63,622 nucleotides of DNA from a virus. The notes beneath the pieces were generated by a model, which did no database searches, was not told the DNA's origin, and saw only the letters and a program-made list of their open reading frames with translations. The stretch spans positions 1-63,622 of the IMG/VR virus record IMGVR_UViG_3300045747_000073; one strand, given 5' to 3'. The position numbers were made by a program, and so were the translations under genes. Below are positions 39,944-47,941 of the stretch, one piece after another. Positions within the stretch are counted from its first letter, which is position 1. Every line of letters begins with the position of its first letter.

Positions 39944-40690
39944 ATGGCAGATAACACCACCCTCCCCGGCACAGGGGACGTAATTAGTACGGATGACGTA
40001 ACGACATTGAATGGTGGTGCGTCCTCTGGTGTTAAGGTTCAACGGGTTAAAGCTGCTTGGGGCGCGGATAATACTTCTAGAGACGTCTCTGGTGGGTTCC
40101 CCCTCCCGGTCACTCTAGATGGCGACGAGAACGTTACCTATGATGGTCGTGCAAGTAGTTTCCGTATGCCCGGTCGTGCAGGTACCGCTGGGCAAAAGAT
40201 CTTTAGTATCTATAATACAACAGGATCAGGTCTGTTGGTTAAGCTTGAAGAGATTCATGTGCACCTGACCGCCACGGTTATTAAGGCCGTGACTGTGCTG
40301 CCTCCGATGGTTCGTCTGTACCGGGTTACTGCCGCGCCTACAAACGGCACAGCGGCTCTCAAGCAGCCCAAGGACTCCTCGAAGACATCCAGCGCCAGCG
40401 TAGCCATTTTGTTTGACGCCTCTGCGGATGGCACGTCATCTGCCACGGCGCTGACCGCGACTCCTGTTGCTGGTGCGTTGACCGCGCAGTTTGCTGCACG
40501 GATGATTACCGCCGCTGGCTTCGACGTGATCAACAAAATCTCGCTGATGGACGGGCCTGATGAGTATGTCATTTTGCGTGAAGGCGAAGGCATCGTCTGC
40601 GTACTCGACTACGTTCTGGCGACGCAAAACCCGGTGACTGACATGTGGATGGTTAGCGTAGACTGGACCGAGTTCACAGCGGTAGCATAG
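39944..40690 (+). CDS. Virion structural protein, 248 aa
   Basis: The N-terminal part (GGASSGVKVQRVKAAWG) resembles a common phage structural protein start. From about 40260 the DNA is clearly more GC-rich (many GCC, CTG and GCG codons) than the 5' half, which suggests a recombinational graft. No enzyme motif. Confidence 0.78.
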   Translation: MADNTTLPGTGDVISTDDVTTLNGGASSGVKVQRVKAAWGADNTSRDVSGGFPLPVTLDGDENVTYDGRASSFRMPGRAGTAGQKIFSIYNTTGSGLLVKLEEIHVHLTATVIKAVTVLPPMVRLYRVTAAPTNGTAALKQPKDSSKTSSASVAILFDASADGTSSATALTATPVAGALTAQFAARMITAAGFDVINKISLMDGPDEYVILREGEGIVCVLDYVLATQNPVTDMWMVSVDWTEFTAVA

Positions 40691-40691
40691 T

Positions 40692-42683
40692 ATGTCACTA
40701 GTCCTACTATTTAAAGCTGCATCCGGTGGGGCAGTAACCCACAGTACTTCAGGAGCACTCACAGGCCCGGGTTCAGCAATAGTAGGATCTTCTGCTCACC
40801 GAGTCAACCATCCAACTACCGGAACACTCACAGGTCAACTAGGCTCAATCACTGGTACAGCAGCAAGGAAGGCTAAGCACCTAGATACTGGTGTTCTCAC
40901 TGGTCAAATAGGCTCTGTAACGGGTTCCTCAAACAGATTCCGCGCTATGGCATCTTCGGGTGCTCTAGCAGGACAGATAGGTTCAGTAGCGGGAACAGCA
41001 GCAAGGTCTTCTGGCACAGTAACCCACAGTACTTCAGGGGCACTCACTGGGCAACTTGGTTCTGTAGCGGGTACCTCTAATCGTTTCAGGTCGATGGCAT
41101 CTACGGGTGCTCTAGCAGGACAGATAGGTTCAGTAGCAGGGACATCTAACCACTTCAGAGCGATGGCATCTACTGGTGCTCTTACTGGCTCTATCGGAGC
41201 AATTGTTGGTTCAGCTTCTAGGTCTACAGGTGCAGTAACCCACGGTACAGCAGGTACTCTAACAGGGCAACTGGGCACAATCGTTGGTTCGTCTAACCGT
41301 TTCAGAGCGATGTCCACAACAGGCGCATTAGGAAACAACCTTACAGTTATTACCTCTAATGCGTCGAACTGGACTAATTTCGCGAGTTCAGGTGTTTTAA
41401 CAGGGGCTATAGGCTCGGTTTCTGGTTCGGCTAACCGCATTGGTGTTGTAATTACCCATGACAACTCAGGTACACTCACCGGACAACTAGGATCAATCGC
41501 GGGTACAGCAGCGCATGTAGCCCTCCACGGGTCCACAGGTGCCCTCTCTGCCACGATTGGTTCAGTCAATGGGGTAGGTAATAGGTTCAGATCGTTTGGT
41601 GCTACTGGGGTACTTTCTGGCACAACCAGCACTATTGCAGGTTCTTCTAGTAGGTCTTCTGCAACAGGTATAACCCACGATACTTCTGGAACACTCCAAG
41701 CAGTCCTAGGTAGTATATCAGGATCATCAAACAGATTCCGTAGCTTCACTGCCACAGGGACATTGGGTGGGTTAACCTCTACCCTCTCCGGCTCATCCAG
41801 CCGTACTGCAGGAATAGTAACCCACGGATCAATTGGTGCCCTGTATGGTAGTGCTGCCCTAGGAACCTTTGGCTTTGCTAGTAGGGAATCAAACTACTTA
41901 TCTACTGGGTCTCTAATAGGTAGTGGAAGCTACACCATTGGTGCCGCTAGCCATATACCCAAGCATAGCACAACCGGAGCACTCATCGGTGATCCTAGTG
42001 TATTACTGGGTGACGCTAGAAGGTTTGTTGTACATGGCTCATCAGGAGCACTTACAGGAAACACAGCTACTATCACAGGTAACTCTTCCAACTGGACTGT
42101 CAGATTAAGTTCTGGTGCTCTTGGTGGTGTATCCTCAGTGGTGTCTGGTGTATCAACTAGGTTCGTAACTCATAGTACCTCTGGTGTTATTGGCGGATTG
42201 ACTGGTGCGGTATCAGGCTCTGCAAGTAGATTCAGAACGTTTAATGCTACAGGTGATCTATCAGGCATAACCTCAATCGTAGGATCAGCAACTAACTATA
42301 CTAACGAGAACACTACTGGAACACTAGTAGGCTCATTAGGTAGCATATCCGGATCAGCTAACCATAGCACTAAGCATGATACCTCTGGTACCTTGCTATG
42401 TACTGGTGCAGCAATATCTGGGACAGGTAATAAGGTCCATACTGTTGTATCTTCGGGTGCATTAGGTGGGCAAGTATCTGTTATTACTGGTAGTGCTGCT
42501 AGGTATCTATTGTCATTGAGTCCCTCGACTAGGGTTACTTATGTTGGCCCAGTAGATAATGTTGGGTATGTTGACAGCATAGTAAACGATTCCTACGTGG
42601 ATCCGGTGAGTAATCAGTCTAGCGTTGACTCAATTCAGAACGTGGCTTATGTGCCATCTAAGATAACTTCAGTAATGGTATAG
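40692..42683 (+). CDS. Repeat-built virion protein, about 25 repeats of 23-26 residues, 663 aa
   Basis: The unit is close to STGALTGQIGSVSGSSNRFR and recurs about 25 times from residue 15 to 610. It probably forms a beta-solenoid or a flexible surface fibre. The repeats are closest between 40930 and 41320, where DNA copies differ at only a few bases. The C-terminus has a second short repeat (VGYVDSIVNDSYVDPV). No catalytic motif. Unequal recombination could change its length. Confidence 0.85.
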   Translation: MSLVLLFKAASGGAVTHSTSGALTGPGSAIVGSSAHRVNHPTTGTLTGQLGSITGTAARKAKHLDTGVLTGQIGSVTGSSNRFRAMASSGALAGQIGSVAGTAARSSGTVTHSTSGALTGQLGSVAGTSNRFRSMASTGALAGQIGSVAGTSNHFRAMASTGALTGSIGAIVGSASRSTGAVTHGTAGTLTGQLGTIVGSSNRFRAMSTTGALGNNLTVITSNASNWTNFASSGVLTGAIGSVSGSANRIGVVITHDNSGTLTGQLGSIAGTAAHVALHGSTGALSATIGSVNGVGNRFRSFGATGVLSGTTSTIAGSSSRSSATGITHDTSGTLQAVLGSISGSSNRFRSFTATGTLGGLTSTLSGSSSRTAGIVTHGSIGALYGSAALGTFGFASRESNYLSTGSLIGSGSYTIGAASHIPKHSTTGALIGDPSVLLGDARRFVVHGSSGALTGNTATITGNSSNWTVRLSSGALGGVSSVVSGVSTRFVTHSTSGVIGGLTGAVSGSASRFRTFNATGDLSGITSIVGSATNYTNENTTGTLVGSLGSISGSANHSTKHDTSGTLLCTGAAISGTGNKVHTVVSSGALGGQVSVITGSAARYLLSLSPSTRVTYVGPVDNVGYVDSIVNDSYVDPVSNQSSVDSIQNVAYVPSKITSVMV

Positions 42684-42690
42684 GAGACAT

Positions 42691-42963
42691 ATGGATACAT
42701 TTGAACAAGCAACAACTGATACACAAGACTATGATATAAACTTTAATCGATATCTTACTGGCCTCAGTGATACTGGGGTTAGTAGTGTCGTAACAGTGGA
42801 CCCGGGGATTACCTTGATATCCAGCGTATTAACCGCTGGGGTGATCAAGCTCTGGGTCACTGGTGGTGTAGACGGGCAAGAGTACCTAATCAGTATTAAG
42901 TTAACCACTACGGGCGGTCGAACAAAGACTAAAGTAGTTCAATTCAAAATAAAGGATAAATAA
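42691..42963 (+). CDS. Small beta-domain virion protein, 90 aa
   Basis: FNRYLTGLSDTG, SSVVTVDPGITL and VTGGVDGQEYLISIKLTTTGG form an Ig-like beta pattern found in small phage structural proteins close to adaptor genes. The role is uncertain. Confidence 0.78.
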   Translation: MDTFEQATTDTQDYDINFNRYLTGLSDTGVSSVVTVDPGITLISSVLTAGVIKLWVTGGVDGQEYLISIKLTTTGGRTKTKVVQFKIKDK

Positions 42964-42965
42964 CC

Positions 42966-43031
42966 ATGGCATGCAAACCCGCTAAGAAAACACCAGCTAA
43001 AAAAGTCCCTGCTAAAAAGAGCAAGTGCTAA
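42966..43031 (+). CDS. Lys-rich micro-protein, 21 aa
   Basis: MACKPAKKTPAKKVPAKKSK plus Cys: three K-x-P-A-K-K units between two cysteines, like a histone H1 tail. It fills the gap between two genes and its stop overlaps the next ribosome site (AAGGAGGT). A possible DNA-binding virion peptide. Confidence 0.65.
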   Translation: MACKPAKKTPAKKVPAKKSKC

Positions 43032-43042
43032 GGAGGTAACTA

Positions 43043-43963
43043 ATGGCAACACCCAAATATAACGCTATAGTAGCGAAGGTACGCGACTGGTCTAATAAGC
43101 CAGAAGCAAACACAATTCCCGATAGTGTTATTGAGAGTTGCCTTAGTTACTCTGCTGATGAATGTTACCGTAGGCTCCGTATCCCCCCGTTGGAGAGCAC
43201 AGTTACTTATACTATTACAGCAGCAGACAACTCTGGTGAAGGTAGTATTGGTATCCCATACGGTAACTCGTTTACAAATATTACTATACCAGAGGACTTA
43301 ACTGCCTTCTGCTATATTCGTACTGTGGCTAACAGTAATGGTAACACCCCGTATGCGTCTATGCCACCCGGTGTTTCTACTGTGTTCCACGAGGTCACAG
43401 ATAAGAGAACATTCTTTGACGTATTCAGCGAGAAATACTCAAGATATAACTGGATGATGATGGATAATAAAATCTTTATCCACCCGCAGATTGCTATTGA
43501 TACAGTCTTGGAGATTAACTATTATCGTAGGTTATCACCATTAGATGCTTTGTATTCTGTTGTCCCTATTAATTATGTTATTGGGTTGGCTGATGCAGAT
43601 CAACCATACCTGATATTAGGCACAAGCACTCCATTATATTTTGCTGGTTCCGGGGTAGCTGAGCAGTGCTTTGCAACGCTCGCTGAGGCAACCGCTTACG
43701 GGTTAACACAACCGATTAATACTGTTACAACTAAAGTATATGACGGTAGGGAAGCCCCTAACTGGCTTAGAGACCAGAATGAACGGTTGCTTGTCTGGGG
43801 TGCCCTGTACAATATAGGTGCATACTTGTTTGATGACAAGATGGAACAACGATACAAACAAAAGTTCGAAGAGAATCTAGCTAGTCTGAACACCGAAGAG
43901 AAGTTCCGTAGGGCCTCTGGTGGTAACGTGCAAATGAACTTCAATGGCGGCGGGATGATTTAA
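43043..43963 (+). CDS. Head-tail adaptor protein (SU10-adaptor-like), 306 aa
   Basis: AKVRDWSNKPEANTIPDSVIESCLSY and RRLRIPPLESTVTYTIT are typical of adaptor proteins that sit under the portal. The C-terminal LLVWGALYNIGAYLFDD and KQKFEENL helices fit. It has a strong AAGGAGGTAACTA site. The call is by pattern and place. Confidence 0.78.
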   Translation: MATPKYNAIVAKVRDWSNKPEANTIPDSVIESCLSYSADECYRRLRIPPLESTVTYTITAADNSGEGSIGIPYGNSFTNITIPEDLTAFCYIRTVANSNGNTPYASMPPGVSTVFHEVTDKRTFFDVFSEKYSRYNWMMMDNKIFIHPQIAIDTVLEINYYRRLSPLDALYSVVPINYVIGLADADQPYLILGTSTPLYFAGSGVAEQCFATLAEATAYGLTQPINTVTTKVYDGREAPNWLRDQNERLLVWGALYNIGAYLFDDKMEQRYKQKFEENLASLNTEEKFRRASGGNVQMNFNGGGMI

Positions 43964-43972
43964 GGAGGTATA

Positions 43973-45226
43973 ATGGGCTACAACGTAACAGAAGGGGCTG
44001 TAGTAGGTGACTCCCCGGGTGGCCAATATACTACAGCAGCGGGTAACAGCGGTTATTCCCAGACAGCAGGGTCAACAGACAGTGGTGCTCCGGGTGGGCA
44101 ATACGATACCTCAGCTACACCTAACACTATTATATACAAAAACATAGCTGTTGAATCCGCTGCTGGTGCCTCGATTGATGCGGCACAGGCGCTGGTCTCT
44201 GCTGAATCTGCCGCAATATCGGCTATAGCAGCAGCTTCCAGTGCTATAACCGCAGAAGATGCAGCAGTATTAGCAGCAAGTAACTCTAGGCTTACTGCTG
44301 GCACAGCTACAGCCGTGGCACCCGGGGGTGCTCCTACCGTTAGTATCACTGGTGCTGCTGGCTCACAGGTGCTTGACCTAGGTGTTGTTACTGGTGCTAT
44401 CGGAGCAACAGGGCCACAGGGTATTCAAGGTATTAAGGGTGACACTGGGACGCAAGGCAACCAAGGTATTCAAGGTGACACTGGGCCACAAGGTACTCAG
44501 GGTATCCAAGGTATTCAGGGAGACACGGGACCACAAGGTATTCAGGGAGACCAAGGTCTCACAGGTGACACAGGTCCCCAAGGCATTCAAGGTATTCAAG
44601 GTTTAACTGGTAACACTGGGCCACAAGGTATTCAAGGAATCCAGGGCAATATTGGCCCAATAGGGGTGAATTGGTTAGGTGCCTGGGATAGTGGTACCGC
44701 ATACATAGCCAATGATGGTGTATCAATAGGGGGCTCTTCCTACATATCCATTCTGGCTAGCACAAACCAAGCCCCACCTAATGTATTATACTGGGATCTT
44801 TTTGCCGCCAAAGGAGCAGATGGTGCAGCCGGTGGAGGTGTTATTAGTGTTACGGGGGCAAGCCCTATTGTTTCTAGTGGTGGGGTTAATCCTGAAATTA
44901 GTATCCCGGTAGCAACCAGCTCCGTAAATGGCTACTTAACATCAGGGGATCATACAACGTTCTCTGCTAAGGTTGATGGTCCGGTTAGCTCTACTAGCAA
45001 CAGTGTTGCTTTGTTCAATGGCACATCCGGTAAGCTAATTAAAGAGGGTGGTACTCTTGGTACTGCAGCCTTTGCAAGTGCTTCCGCTATGGTACCTACT
45101 GGTGGCACCATAAACCAAGTTCTTATTAAGAACAGTGCAACAGACTACGATACCTCGTGGTCAACACCCTCAAGCGGTATTACAACAGGTAAAGCAATTG
45201 CTATGGCAATGATCTTTGGATTCTAA
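43973..45226 (+). CDS. Tail fibre with collagen-like domain, 417 aa
   Basis: About 30 Gly-x-y triplets (GPQGIQGIQGDTGPQGIQG and alike) lie between an Ala-rich coiled region (AVESAAGASIDAAQALVSA) and a C-terminal domain. Collagen-like triple helices are common in phage fibres. The triplet DNA is highly repetitive and could change in length. AAGGAGGT precedes the start. Confidence 0.87.
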   Translation: MGYNVTEGAVVGDSPGGQYTTAAGNSGYSQTAGSTDSGAPGGQYDTSATPNTIIYKNIAVESAAGASIDAAQALVSAESAAISAIAAASSAITAEDAAVLAASNSRLTAGTATAVAPGGAPTVSITGAAGSQVLDLGVVTGAIGATGPQGIQGIKGDTGTQGNQGIQGDTGPQGTQGIQGIQGDTGPQGIQGDQGLTGDTGPQGIQGIQGLTGNTGPQGIQGIQGNIGPIGVNWLGAWDSGTAYIANDGVSIGGSSYISILASTNQAPPNVLYWDLFAAKGADGAAGGGVISVTGASPIVSSGGVNPEISIPVATSSVNGYLTSGDHTTFSAKVDGPVSSTSNSVALFNGTSGKLIKEGGTLGTAAFASASAMVPTGGTINQVLIKNSATDYDTSWSTPSSGITTGKAIAMAMIFGF

Positions 45227-45235
45227 GGAGAAATA

Positions 45236-45631
45236 ATGGCAAACCCAAATATTGTCGCTGTAACAACAATCTACGGCACAACAACTTACTTAACACCAGC
45301 AGTGAATACCGCTGTTGTATTGCTGGCAAATGCTGCCGCAAGTGGCAAGGTGCTGAAGATCAACCAGATTGTTGCGGCTAACGTGGATGGAACCAACGCA
45401 GTCAACACCACGGTGTCCCTGTACACCAATGGTGCGGTGGATCAGGGTTCTGCGCCCAGCGGTGGCACGGTCTACCCCATCGCGTCAACGATCTCAGTCC
45501 CGGCTAATGCCTCGCTGATCGTGGTTGACAAGTCCACTAGCATCTATTTGCAAGAAGGAACTTCAATCAGTGTGACTTCTGGCACGGCTAGCAAAATTAC
45601 ATATAGTATTAGTTACGAGGAGATTAGCTAA
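45236..45631 (+). CDS. Conserved virion protein, 131 aa
   Basis: A beta-sandwich-like sequence (NTTVSLYTNGAVDQGSAP, TISVPANASLIVVDK) seen in many phage tail regions. The middle of the gene (about 45330-45530) is GC-rich compared with its flanks. The role is unknown. Confidence 0.78.
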   Translation: MANPNIVAVTTIYGTTTYLTPAVNTAVVLLANAAASGKVLKINQIVAANVDGTNAVNTTVSLYTNGAVDQGSAPSGGTVYPIASTISVPANASLIVVDKSTSIYLQEGTSISVTSGTASKITYSISYEEIS

Positions 45632-45632
45632 A

Positions 45633-46445
45633 ATGTCTCGACACTATACCGCTAGCGTCTTGTCGGCTAGCTTTGTTCCTTTGGTTGATCCTCCTGTACA
45701 AGCTACGGGTCAGCAAGCCTACACAACTCCGGGGACGTACTCTTGGACTGCGCCTATAGGCGTGACTTCTGTGAGTGTAGTCGCTGTGGGCGGTGGCGGT
45801 GCGCTTGACTCCTCTGGCGCTGCAAATAACGACGGAGGTGCGGGAGGTGGCGGCGGTCTTGGTTACAAGAATAACTATACAGTTGTTCCATTGAGCACAT
45901 ACACAGTTGTTGTAGGTGTTCCCGGTGCTTATGGGGGCGCGGCTGCTTCGGATTCTTATTTTGTAAGCACTGCTGTAGTAAAAGGGGGGGCGGGTGGAAC
46001 GGCAAGGCTTGGCACTGGCGGTGGGCTAGGTGGCACATATGCGGGTGATGGCGGCGGTACTGGGGGTACTGGGGGTAACTACACGCTGCTTACTAACGAC
46101 GGGTCTGGCGGTGGCGCAGGTGGGTATTCAGGGGCAGGCGGGGCTGGTGGTAATGGCTCTGGCGGCGGCGGCGGCGCAGGTACTGGCGGTGGTGGCGGTG
46201 GGGGTGGTGGAGCTGCTGATTATGGGGGTGGCGGCGTCGGATTGCTTGGTCAAGGTACTAGCGGAGCAGCTAGTACCACAAACGGTCAAGGGGGTTCCGG
46301 TGGAGCTAATAGTGGTGCCATAGCTGACGTGGCAGGAGCGTATGGTGGTGGTGGCTCAATAGGTGGTGGCGCTTCTGGGGCAGTCCGCATCATCTGGCCC
46401 GGTACAACTCGCAGCTTCCCCTCAACAAATACAGGTGATCTATGA
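45633..46445 (+). CDS. Glycine-rich tail adhesin-like protein, 270 aa
   Basis: After TPGTYSWTAPIGVTSVSVVA, a typical lead-in, comes a long glycine-rich region (GGAGGYSGAGGAGG). Such polyglycine II-like sandwiches occur in phage tip adhesins and fibres. It probably contacts the host surface. Confidence 0.8.
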   Translation: MSRHYTASVLSASFVPLVDPPVQATGQQAYTTPGTYSWTAPIGVTSVSVVAVGGGGALDSSGAANNDGGAGGGGGLGYKNNYTVVPLSTYTVVVGVPGAYGGAAASDSYFVSTAVVKGGAGGTARLGTGGGLGGTYAGDGGGTGGTGGNYTLLTNDGSGGGAGGYSGAGGAGGNGSGGGGGAGTGGGGGGGGGAADYGGGGVGLLGQGTSGAASTTNGQGGSGGANSGAIADVAGAYGGGGSIGGGASGAVRIIWPGTTRSFPSTNTGDL

Positions 46446-47635
46446 CGCTCTCAGGCATGTGGACACGCTCCCAACACACAAGACAACTTGGTGCATATAA
46501 CTGGCCTCATCCCGGTGGGGCTATGGCTGCACCAACTGTAGTAGCGGGGATTGGTCAGGCAATTGTATCGTTTACGCCTTCTGCAGACCCGTGGGTTAAT
46601 TCCTATATTATTACAAGCTCTGTTGGCGGTATTGCTGCTACAGGGACAACGTCTCCAATAACCATTACTGGACTCTCAGGCGGTGTGCAAACCTTCACTG
46701 TTACCGCAGTTACTGGTTATGGTACAGGCGGGTGGGGTGCGGGGTCTCCAAGCCCTGCATCCAATAGCGTGACTATAAAACAATATGCTGTTTTCACCAC
46801 TGCGGGCATACAAAGCTGGGTCGTACCTGCGGGAGTTACGTCTATTGACGTGGAGTGTATAGGCTCGGGTGGGTATGGATACCCTGCTACTCGTGGTCCG
46901 GGGGGCGGAGGTGGAGCATATGCTAAAACAAATGCGGTTGCTGTAACTCCAGGTGCCACGGTTTACTTATATGTTGGCCCTGAAAATTCAAATAGTGAAT
47001 CCAGCTGGTTTAACAATAATGGTACTACTTCTCCCCCTAATAACACGACTGAGGGCGCAGTGGCCGCGAATGGTGTGAACTCAGCTGGTACTACCCCTGG
47101 GCTAGGTGGCACGGCAGGTGCCTCTCTTGGTAACGTAGTGTATTCGGGTGGTACCGGGGGTGCACGCGGTACTACAGCCTGCTCGGGGGGTGGGGGCGGT
47201 TCCGCTGGTCCCGCTGGTGCTGGTGCTGTAGGTGGTGCCGGATCTGGAACTAGTACTTCTGGGCATGGTGGTGGGGGTGGATCTAATGGTGGTTCAGCTG
47301 GTTCCCCCGGTTCTGTTGGTGACGGTGGCGCAGGCGGTACTGGCCCCACGGGGGTAACCGGGGGTGTTGGTGCTACTAGTGGTAGTCTGAGCACCAATGC
47401 AACTAAAGCATCCGGAAGTGGTGGCGGTGGGGGATATGGTTCAGGCACCTATGTTCAAGGTGGAAAAGGTGCTGTTTATAGTATTTATGGCGATGGATAC
47501 GGCCCGTCTGGTGGGGGTGGGGGTGGCGGCGCGGGTGGCACCAACTCTACGATAAACTATGGCTCTGGTGGCGGTGGTGGCCAGTTCAGCGCAACTAATA
47601 ATGGTAACAGGGGTTTGGTTATTATAACCTATTAA
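46442..47635 (+). CDS. Fibronectin-III plus glycine-rich tail protein, 397 aa
   Basis: The middle (VVAGIGQAIVSFTPSADPW...SNSVTIKQ) is an Fn3-like domain. Next comes AGIQSWVVPAGVTSIDVE, then a glycine-rich C-terminal half. It is a second copy of the adhesin type at 45633 and overlaps it by ATGA. Confidence 0.8.
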   Translation: MTLSGMWTRSQHTRQLGAYNWPHPGGAMAAPTVVAGIGQAIVSFTPSADPWVNSYIITSSVGGIAATGTTSPITITGLSGGVQTFTVTAVTGYGTGGWGAGSPSPASNSVTIKQYAVFTTAGIQSWVVPAGVTSIDVECIGSGGYGYPATRGPGGGGGAYAKTNAVAVTPGATVYLYVGPENSNSESSWFNNNGTTSPPNNTTEGAVAANGVNSAGTTPGLGGTAGASLGNVVYSGGTGGARGTTACSGGGGGSAGPAGAGAVGGAGSGTSTSGHGGGGGSNGGSAGSPGSVGDGGAGGTGPTGVTGGVGATSGSLSTNATKASGSGGGGGYGSGTYVQGGKGAVYSIYGDGYGPSGGGGGGGAGGTNSTINYGSGGGGGQFSATNNGNRGLVIITY

Positions 47636-47644
47636 GGGGGCACT

Positions 47645-47941
47645 ATGCGAAAACAATGGTCAATCATCGGTGTCAAGACCCACACCACACTTGCTGCTCA
47701 GTCAGACGTTATCTGGTCCCTCCTGTGGCGCATCACCCCCTACTCAACTTTCATTGATGAAGAAGGTGTTGAGTGTGAGGCCAACGAGTCTGCGCTTGAT
47801 GCAACAGAGTGGGTTGACATTCCCTACAGCCCAGACTCCCAATTTATACCTCGTAGCGGGGTCACAGAAGACGTGCTCCTTGGGTGGCTCAAGACCACCC
47901 TTGGTCCAGACAAAGTAGCAGAAATTGAGGCAAGCGTATGA
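47645..47941 (+). CDS. Small tail-region protein, 98 aa
   Basis: WSIIGVKTHTTLAAQSDVIW, EWVDIPYSPDSQF and VLLGWLKTTLG. The size and place after an adhesin suggest a fibre chaperone or assembly protein, but the sequence does not prove it. Confidence 0.75.
   Translation: MRKQWSIIGVKTHTTLAAQSDVIWSLLWRITPYSTFIDEEGVECEANESALDATEWVDIPYSPDSQFIPRSGVTEDVLLGWLKTTLGPDKVAEIEASV

Noticed and set aside
40904-41755. 283-codon minus-strand frame opposite the repeat protein
   Set aside because: Shadow of the repeats: its Pro/Val/Glu repeats mirror the Gly/Ser/Thr codons. No ribosome site and wrong strand for the block.
46963-47448. Pro-rich minus-strand frame opposite the glycine-rich adhesin
   Set aside because: GGN codons on one strand read as CCN (Pro) on the other; purely a composition shadow.
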